A DNA stretch of 64,000 nucleotides from Flammeovirgaceae bacterium (GTDB lineage: Bacteria; Bacteroidota; Bacteroidia; Cytophagales; Cyclobacteriaceae), in NCBI GenBank assembly GCA_023251155.1, contig JAHEZH010000004.1, positions 15,306-79,305 of the forward strand. Reading direction: 5' to 3'. The notes below the pieces were generated by a model. The model had not been told where the DNA came from. It was given only the letters and a program-made list of their open reading frames with translations, and ran no database searches. The translations under genes were made by a program, and so were the position numbers. Shown here piece by piece: positions 10,499-15,809 of the stretch. The stretch's first letter is position 1; each line of letters begins with the position of its first letter.

Positions 10499-11026
10499 TT
10501 AAAGGATAGGGATTTTTAGTCCCATTTTTTTCATTTCCAACAGTGCTTCGGCATTTCCCAGTGCATCGTTCACTGGATTATGGTCATGCTTTGTTTTACG
10601 AAGTAACTTTTTCCATTCATGTGTTCGTGATGTATCCAGTTTCATACCGCAATACAAATCACTTATCCTTCGTCCGCTAAACCCAAAAGGATTTTCTTTC
10701 AGGTAAAAGTGAAAATAATAGTTAATCCACTGCCAGTCAAAGGCTACATTATCACTAATGAAAACAGGTTTACCTAGTGAACTCACCTTGATCCATTGAC
10801 GAAACTCTTGCATTACTTTTAATGGTCCGTCAAAGTTCTCATGCTGTTGACGCGAGAATCCACTTACAGCAAGTACCTCTGGTATCCAGAATGGAGATAC
10901 TGGCTTTACCTTCCCATAAAAAGTTTTGTCTAATGTGCTGTCCAAGATAACCGCGCCAAAACTTATCATTGAATATTGATGCGGTATCGGACCATCCGAT
11001 TCAACATCTACTACTACATAACTCAT
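10499..11026 (-). CDS. DnaQ-like 3'-5' exonuclease
   Basis: YVVVDVESDGPIPHQYSMISFGAV; NVAFDWQWINYYF; HDHNPVNDALGNAEAL (Exo I-III). Confidence 0.85.
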   Translation of the reverse strand: MSYVVVDVESDGPIPHQYSMISFGAVILDSTLDKTFYGKVKPVSPFWIPEVLAVSGFSRQQHENFDGPLKVMQEFRQWIKVSSLGKPVFISDNVAFDWQWINYYFHFYLKENPFGFSGRRISDLYCGMKLDTSRTHEWKKLLRKTKHDHNPVNDALGNAEALLEMKKMGLKIPIL

Positions 11027-11081
11027 TTTTAGTCTACTAAAAGTTTAATATCTATGTTATCTGATGATAACAACTATAAGT

Positions 11082-11153
11082 ACCGAAGGAGAGATTCGAA
11101 CTCTCAAAATCTGGTTTCTAAGACCAGCACGTATCCCGTTCCGTCACTTCGGC
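11082..11153 (-). tRNA. tRNA-Leu(UAG)-like RNA lacking a long variable arm and an encoded CCA
   Basis: Minus GCCGAAG-TG-ACGGAACGGGATACGT-G-CTGGTCTTAGAAACCAG-ATTTT-GAGAGTTCGAATCTCTC-CTTCGGT: 7-bp acceptor, 5-bp anticodon stem with TAG, perfect T-arm. Confidence 0.75.
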
Positions 11154-11206
11154 GAAATTTTAATCAACTGCTCCTCTACTAATTCAATTGTAAAGGAGCA
11201 GAAGAC

Positions 11207-12304
11207 TTACTTTCGAGGCACAAAGATTTCCTTCAATTGATCGATGATCTGCGTTCCTCCTGATAAAGAAATGGTGTTGATCTTATCCGCAATCTTCTCC
11301 ACATATTCCATCTCCTTCAGTTTAAACAGCATTGCATTCTCTTCCATCAGTTTGGCCGTATTCAGCAAACTTCTTGTTGAAGCTGTTTCTTCCCTCCTCA
11401 TGATTACATTGGCTTCTGCTTTCTTCTGAGCAATCAACACCTGGTTCATGATCTCCTTCATTTCACCAGGAAGGATAATGTCTCTCATACCGCAATCGCG
11501 AAGCTCAACGCCAAGCACGGCTACTTTATCTCTTAAAGCGGACATAATATGGGTAGTCATCGATTCCTTTTTCTCCAGCAACTCATCCAGCGAAAGTGTA
11601 CCGATAAACTCTCTCAAGGCCAATTGAATCAAAATATACAGTTGCTTTTCATAATCCTTGTTCTCAATCACCGCCCTGATGATATCAGTGACTTTATATT
11701 GAGCATAAAAATTAATCCGCAACGCTGCTTTATCTCTGGTTAAAATTTCCTGTCCGGAAACCTCAAGTTGCAATTGTCTCAGATCAACCTTTGTTACAGA
11801 TACATCTTTCGCATTCTTCCAAAAATAATATTCGCCAGGTTCTAAAATCCGATCCAGCTTATTATCCACAAACAGAATTCCTTTTTCAAATGAATCTACT
11901 TTACACACCCGAATGAAGGGAACTAATTCTTTTCGTTTCATTGAGTCAAGATCGATGCTTTCAGTAATTTCCACTTTTCTCAAATCTGCTCGGACGAAAG
12001 TATAATCAATTACACCTTTCCAGTAAGCATACCTTCCTGCAGTCAATACATTCTTAAAGTTGCCGTTCTCATACAGCAATACAATTTCATGATCCTTTAC
12101 TTCCACTACAGTAAGCATATCAGCCAATTCTTTATCTTTCAAAAGAATAGTCAGCTCAATGGCTGAATGAAAAGGTTTGGTCATGTCATATTCATAAACA
12201 TCTTCACTCAGTAACCAATAGACACCGGCAGTAATCACTCTTTTGTAATCACCATTTTTAAAAACCAGCCCGACTTTACCATTGTTAATTCTAACTCTTT
12301 TCAT
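11207..12304 (-). CDS. Slipin / SPFH (band 7) family protein
   Basis: LRQLQLEVSGQEILTRDKAALRINFYAQYKVTD...LGVELRDCGMRDIILPGEMKEIMNQVLIAQKKAEANVIMRREETASTRSLLNTAKLM. Confidence 0.9.
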   Translation of the reverse strand: MKRVRINNGKVGLVFKNGDYKRVITAGVYWLLSEDVYEYDMTKPFHSAIELTILLKDKELADMLTVVEVKDHEIVLLYENGNFKNVLTAGRYAYWKGVIDYTFVRADLRKVEITESIDLDSMKRKELVPFIRVCKVDSFEKGILFVDNKLDRILEPGEYYFWKNAKDVSVTKVDLRQLQLEVSGQEILTRDKAALRINFYAQYKVTDIIRAVIENKDYEKQLYILIQLALREFIGTLSLDELLEKKESMTTHIMSALRDKVAVLGVELRDCGMRDIILPGEMKEIMNQVLIAQKKAEANVIMRREETASTRSLLNTAKLMEENAMLFKLKEMEYVEKIADKINTISLSGGTQIIDQLKEIFVPRK

Positions 12305-12697
12305 TTCACTCTTATTTTTAAATTATTAACTATCGCTTCTACCAATTTTCATCAGTAGTCAACTTCAAAAAAAGAAAGTAGTCAGCTGCACATCATCTTT
12401 AGCAAACGGAAGCATTGTTAAGTTCAATTCACCTGGCTTAGTTCTTCGAAAAAACGCTGAACCAGAATACAGATTCAATCTGCATTTCACTTCAGGCATA
12501 TCTTGCAAAGAAGTAAGTTGATTTACTGAACGGTATCTCAACACTTACTTAGTCTTCAGAAGACTGACTCTACTTGTTCATCTCCATTCCCCGAAGGCGA
12601 TGGCATGAACTAATAAGCCGGATCTGCCTCCAACCACTTTCAACATGGATGATCATTTTTAAAGAAGTGACCAACTTCTCCAACCAAAGGCTCCTTT

Positions 12698-12754
12698 AAA
12701 GGGAGTGGGGATTCGAACCCCGCTTTGTTGCTCTACCAGTTGAGCTACCCGCTA
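12698..12754 (-). ncRNA. tRNA-like element lacking an anticodon arm
   Basis: Minus TAGCGGG-TA-GCTCAACTGGTAGAGC-AACAAAGC-GGGGTTCGAATCCCC-ACTCCC: D-arm joined to T-arm by an 8-nt linker. Confidence 0.65.
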
Positions 12755-12756
12755 TT

Positions 12757-12940
12757 AACGGAGAGGGATTTGAACCCTCAACACACAAATTGAGAAAAAT
12801 AACATCGGGCGAAGCAGCATATTATTGCGCATGGCACAACAACACTACAGAGCCATACAGAAACTCTTATCAGGTCTTCTGCCTTATGTTTTCTTCCGCT
12901 CTAACCGGTCATTGACCAGGTTAAAGATTTTCTTTCCGTT
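12757..12940 (-). ncRNA. Interrupted tRNA-like element with T-arm, possible AACGGA/TCCGTT acceptor and a long hairpin in place of the D-arm
   Basis: T-arm GAGGG-TTCAAAT-CCCTC at 12763-12779; hairpin CTTTAACC-T-GGTC-AAT-GACC-GGTTAGAG at 12897-12925. Confidence 0.45.
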
Positions 12941-12977
12941 CCATTACGGAAAATAGTTTCAATGAACTTTATTCTAT

Positions 12978-13008
12978 CAAAACCTCTCCTTCACTATTGA
13001 AGGAGAGG
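12978..13008 (-). terminator. Long hairpin with T-run (terminator or attenuator)
   Basis: cctctccttca-ctat-tgaaggagagg (11 bp) with TTTT on the minus strand. Confidence 0.6.
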
Positions 13009-13041
13009 GCTGCTTTTGTTTTGTATCAATCGTTATTGATG

Positions 13042-13083
13042 ATTCAAAGGTGAAAGGCTACTGCGCAGTCTTTTTGCGTAGAG
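13042..13083. promoter_or_regulatory. Candidate operator site 2, inside the tRNA-like array
   Basis: attcaaaggtgaaaggctactgcgcagtctttttgcgtagag. Confidence 0.7.
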
Positions 13084-13130
13084 AAATTTATTTCCACAAA
13101 ATTTCATCTTCAAGCTCAGTAAAGAGGAAA

Positions 13131-13267
13131 TAGAAAAGACTAGAACTTTCCATCATCTGGTTCGTAGCCAGGGGATTTTCCAATTAATCGATGTTTCCTG
13201 ATGTTAAAAAATCAAGGCAAAAGACGAACAGCCAACAATGTGCTCTAACCAACTGAGCTACATCCAT
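13131..13267 (-). ncRNA. tRNA-Arg(ACG)-like element interrupted between the D-arm and anticodon arm
   Basis: D-arm TAGCTCAGTTGGTTAGAGC at 13242-13260; anticodon arm CTGG-CTACGAA-CCAG at 13157-13171; T-arm GGAAAG-TTCTAGT-CTTTTC at 13133-13151. Confidence 0.5.
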
Positions 13268-13284
13268 ATTCGGTATTTCCGATA

Positions 13285-13430
13285 CAGGAAGGCGGGACTC
13301 GAACCCGCGACCGCACGATCCTAATTCGAAGTAACGCTATTCTACGGCACTTGAATTTTCTTTTTAAAAACGAATGAGCAAAGAGCGTTAAGAGTTTTAT
13401 TGTTGCTCTACCAGGCTGAGCTACCTCAAA
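13285..13430 (-). ncRNA. tRNA-like element with an insert replacing the anticodon arm
   Basis: D-arm TAGCTCAGCCTGGTAGAGC at 13405-13423; GTA-N9-TAC hairpin at 13331-13345; T-arm GCGGG-TTCGAGT-CCCGC at 13292-13308. Confidence 0.6.
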
Positions 13431-13436
13431 CTTGCG

Positions 13437-13500
13437 CTCAAGAGTGGGATTTGAACCCACGACACACCGTTACCGAAGTAGCTCTTATCTACGGCATCGT
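13437..13500 (-). ncRNA. T-arm plus GTA-N9-TAC hairpin element (no D-arm seen)
   Basis: T-arm GTGGG-TTCAAAT-CCCAC at 13444-13460; hairpin at 13478-13492. Confidence 0.5.
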
Positions 13501-13703
13501 TTCGTTTATATTTTAAGCCACTGATTGCACAGATAGAATCAGTGACTATCATTTTAAAAAAGAGGTGAACAATTAACTTTTAACTATTCACCATTAACTA
13601 AGTTAAAAAAGGGCAAAAGACCATCAGAGGCTTTTAACGTGACAGGTTGAAGTAACTCTGGTGTACGGCACCTTTCTATGACGATGAAGCAATATTTGCA
13701 TAA

Positions 13704-13770
13704 AGTTCTGTGGATTCGAACCACTGGCCTTTCGACCATCAACCGATAGAAGTAGCTCTACACTACGGCA
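13704..13770 (-). ncRNA. T-arm, GAAA-tetraloop hairpin and GTA-N9-TAC hairpin element
   Basis: T-arm GTGG-TTCGAAT-CCAC at 13710-13724; TGGTC-GAAA-GGCCA at 13725-13738; hairpin at 13752-13766. Confidence 0.55.
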
Positions 13771-13821
13771 TTCATCATCACAATTATTAATAAGGAGTAA
13801 AATGCGAAATGAGAAAGTGGG

Positions 13822-13920
13822 CACTGCTATGCCGGGAATCGAACCCGGAACACTTTTCCATACGAGATGGATATGTGATTCCTCCCTTCGTGGCGAAGTA
13901 TCTCATTTCTACGACATCCT
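13822..13920 (-). ncRNA. T-arm, intermediate hairpins and GTA-N9-TAC hairpin element
   Basis: T-arm CCGGG-TTCGATT-CCCGG at 13832-13848; CCAT-CTCGT-ATGG hairpin; motif at 13898-13912. Confidence 0.5.
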
Positions 13921-13943
13921 TATTTTTTTCAAAGAACATTTTT

Positions 13944-14149
13944 GTGACCTTATCCGGATTCGAACCGAAATTCCCTCACGGGCAGTATGGCTCTAAATGC
14001 GCTTCCCTACTTTACTTCTTCAGAGCGGTATTTCGGTGCATCTGCAAATTCTATCCGTTATAGCGCGTAGCAGTAACGGAATCATCCATACACGCTGCGG
14101 AACGATCTGGACTTTTACCGCAGGCTTTTCCTTTTAAGCTATAAGGTCT
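13944..14149 (-). ncRNA. tRNA-like scaffold with about 150-nt structured insert in the anticodon region
   Basis: Acceptor GACCTT(A)/(T)AAGGTC; D-arm TAGCTTAAAAGGAAAAGC; T-arm TTCGG-TTCGAAT-CCGGA; insert hairpins CTGCGG..CCGCAG, TCCGTTA..TAACGGA, CCC-GTGA-GGG. Confidence 0.6.
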
Positions 14150-14153
14150 TTTC

Positions 14154-14183
14154 AAAAACCTCCTCTTCCATCTGAAGAGGAGG
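14154..14183 (-). terminator. Rho-independent terminator/attenuator after the Ro60 gene
   Basis: cctcctcttc-catct-gaagaggagg (10 bp) followed by TTTTT on the minus strand. Confidence 0.75.
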
Positions 14184-14190
14184 GCATCAT

Positions 14191-15711
14191 CTACAATTCT
14201 ATCTTTTCAATTTCAGCGAGTGCGTTCCCGCCTTCTTCCAATGCCGATAGTACATCGAAAATCTTATCCGACCATCCCGCTATCAAGTACACCCCATCGT
14301 TGCGCACATCGATAGGTGTAGTTCCATAGCCTGCCAGGTCAAACAAATACAACTTTGCCTTTGGAACTATCTTTCGATATTGTTTCCATAAAGAAGCAAT
14401 GTTGTCCTGCACAGCATTATCTGCACTGTTCCATAACTGACAATCCGTGAACATCATGATCTTATCCACCACCTTTTTCCGATTAATCAGATCTTTCACT
14501 ACCAGGTATCCGTTAGTTGAATAACCTACTTCACCTTCGCGGCTGTAAAACTCCTGCACGTTGGCAAGAATATTCTTACGCGACACGTTGATGATTTTCC
14601 AGGTATCGCCAAACATACCCGTCTGCACATAATCGCAGCGCGATTGCAACAGCATACCCAACATCAAACCGATATCGTAGTTCAGTATCTTGCTCTTCGC
14701 GGAAATGGCTTTCTGCATCGAACCAGAAACATCGCAGGCAATCATCACCGAAGTATCTTTTCCAAAGCCACGGATGTTCATCGCGCTTTGCTCTACTGCT
14801 TGTTCCAATGCATCCAATACCATTGCTACCGCACCAGAGTTCAATACTTTTACCTCACGGTAAGCAGCCAGAAAACGGAAAGGCAATTGCTTCGACTTCA
14901 TCACCGCATTTTTATCCGACAATACCGCACACACTTTAGTCATGGCTTCCCTGGAAACTTCCGCCTCAATAATGTTGCGCAGGTTTCGCATCAACGCCAT
15001 ATACCCCAATGCTCCGTTCAGGATCAGTTCCTCCCACTTGACACGGAAAGCCGCCTGTTTCTCCTGCTCACCGGCAAACTTGTTCTGGCCTAACATCGAC
15101 AACTCGGTCTCCCAGGTATAAGGCACCTGCAATTCATCTTTGGCAATCTTGTTGAACACCACCTGTTGCGCTTCATTCACGGCTTTGGGGTGAACCAGAA
15201 ACAATGCATCCTTCAATCTGATTTCCGCATCACGGTTATATTTTGCAAACTGATATTCATCAAAGCGATTAAATGCTTCCGCTAAACCACGTTGTATCTG
15301 CTTCGAGAGCTTATTTAACTTCTTGGTTTCTTTACGGTCGTTGGCCAATTGATAATACGCCAGCAACTCCGTGATTTCATCTGCACGCTGTACTACCCCG
15401 TTCACTGCTTTGTTTACAATACCGTTTCCGGATTTTACTTTTGCCAGTTCAACCGCCAATACCAGAGGAATGCTTCGCATATACATTTTGTTACGCGCAT
15501 ACACTGCCAGTTGTGCTACGAAAGAAGGATCGTTCTGACCAATCAGCACACGGATGCGCTCCATCCGGTCGTTACCTGACTCATAGAACGTGTTGCTCAA
15601 TGAAGTAGTCACCACCGCACTGTAGAGTTCGGCACGTTTATCTACTGAAAAAGCGGTTGCTCCCTGGTAGTTGGTGACCGGTGTTGCCTTTTTAAATACA
15701 TTGAACTTCAT
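14191..15711 (-). CDS. Ro60-like protein: TROVE domain plus vWA domain
   Basis: MRSIPLVLAVELAKVKSGNG, TROVE helical repeats; MIDAS DVSGSM; start MKFNVFKKATP at 15711 preferred over the ORF-track start 15810. Confidence 0.93.
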   Translation of the reverse strand: MKFNVFKKATPVTNYQGATAFSVDKRAELYSAVVTTSLSNTFYESGNDRMERIRVLIGQNDPSFVAQLAVYARNKMYMRSIPLVLAVELAKVKSGNGIVNKAVNGVVQRADEITELLAYYQLANDRKETKKLNKLSKQIQRGLAEAFNRFDEYQFAKYNRDAEIRLKDALFLVHPKAVNEAQQVVFNKIAKDELQVPYTWETELSMLGQNKFAGEQEKQAAFRVKWEELILNGALGYMALMRNLRNIIEAEVSREAMTKVCAVLSDKNAVMKSKQLPFRFLAAYREVKVLNSGAVAMVLDALEQAVEQSAMNIRGFGKDTSVMIACDVSGSMQKAISAKSKILNYDIGLMLGMLLQSRCDYVQTGMFGDTWKIINVSRKNILANVQEFYSREGEVGYSTNGYLVVKDLINRKKVVDKIMMFTDCQLWNSADNAVQDNIASLWKQYRKIVPKAKLYLFDLAGYGTTPIDVRNDGVYLIAGWSDKIFDVLSALEEGGNALAEIEKIEL

Positions 15712-15731
15712 AACGGTTTCGTTTAATTGAT

Positions 15732-15773
15732 GATTCAAAGGTGAACGGCCACTGCGCAGTCTTTTTGCGTAGT
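15732..15773. promoter_or_regulatory. Candidate operator site 3, between divergent Ro60 and WYL-PhyH genes
   Basis: gattcaaaggtgaacggccactgcgcagtctttttgcgtagt; inverted arms ACTACGCA-N7-TGCGCAGT (one mismatch). Confidence 0.75.
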
Positions 15774-15809
15774 GAATATTTTTTCGTTTTTTTCTGAAAA
15801 TGTTTTTCA

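Larger units (their letters stand above)
13331..13912. repeat. Five dispersed copies of a GAA-GTA-N9-TAC-GGCA hairpin motif
   Basis: Plus-strand cores at 13331 gtaacgctattctac, 13478 gtagctcttatctac, 13652 gtaactctggtgtac, 13752 gtagctctacactac, 13898 gtatctcatttctac; all 15 nt, all preceded by GAA. Confidence 0.75.

Noticed and set aside
13704-13770. Hammerhead ribozyme (TTGATGGTCGAAAGGCC string)
   Set aside because: CUGAUGA-GAAA core spacing and stem III are not present
13331-13912. CRISPR array
   Set aside because: Repeats are 15-nt hairpins with variable loops and irregular spacing (100-174 nt), embedded among tRNA-like arms; no cas genes in the window
13245-14063. ORFs listed in the track over the array (13245-13460 -, 13624-13824 -, 13802-13996 +, 13809-14063 +)
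   Set aside because: They overlap T-arm/D-arm sequence and repeated hairpins, show no protein family features and are best explained as chance frames in structured RNA
13944-14149. Possible RNase P RNA or group I intron (AAAAGTCC, GCAGCGTG-like strings in the insert)
   Set aside because: Too short, and the conserved core elements of either RNA could not be assembled; similarity limited to short strings
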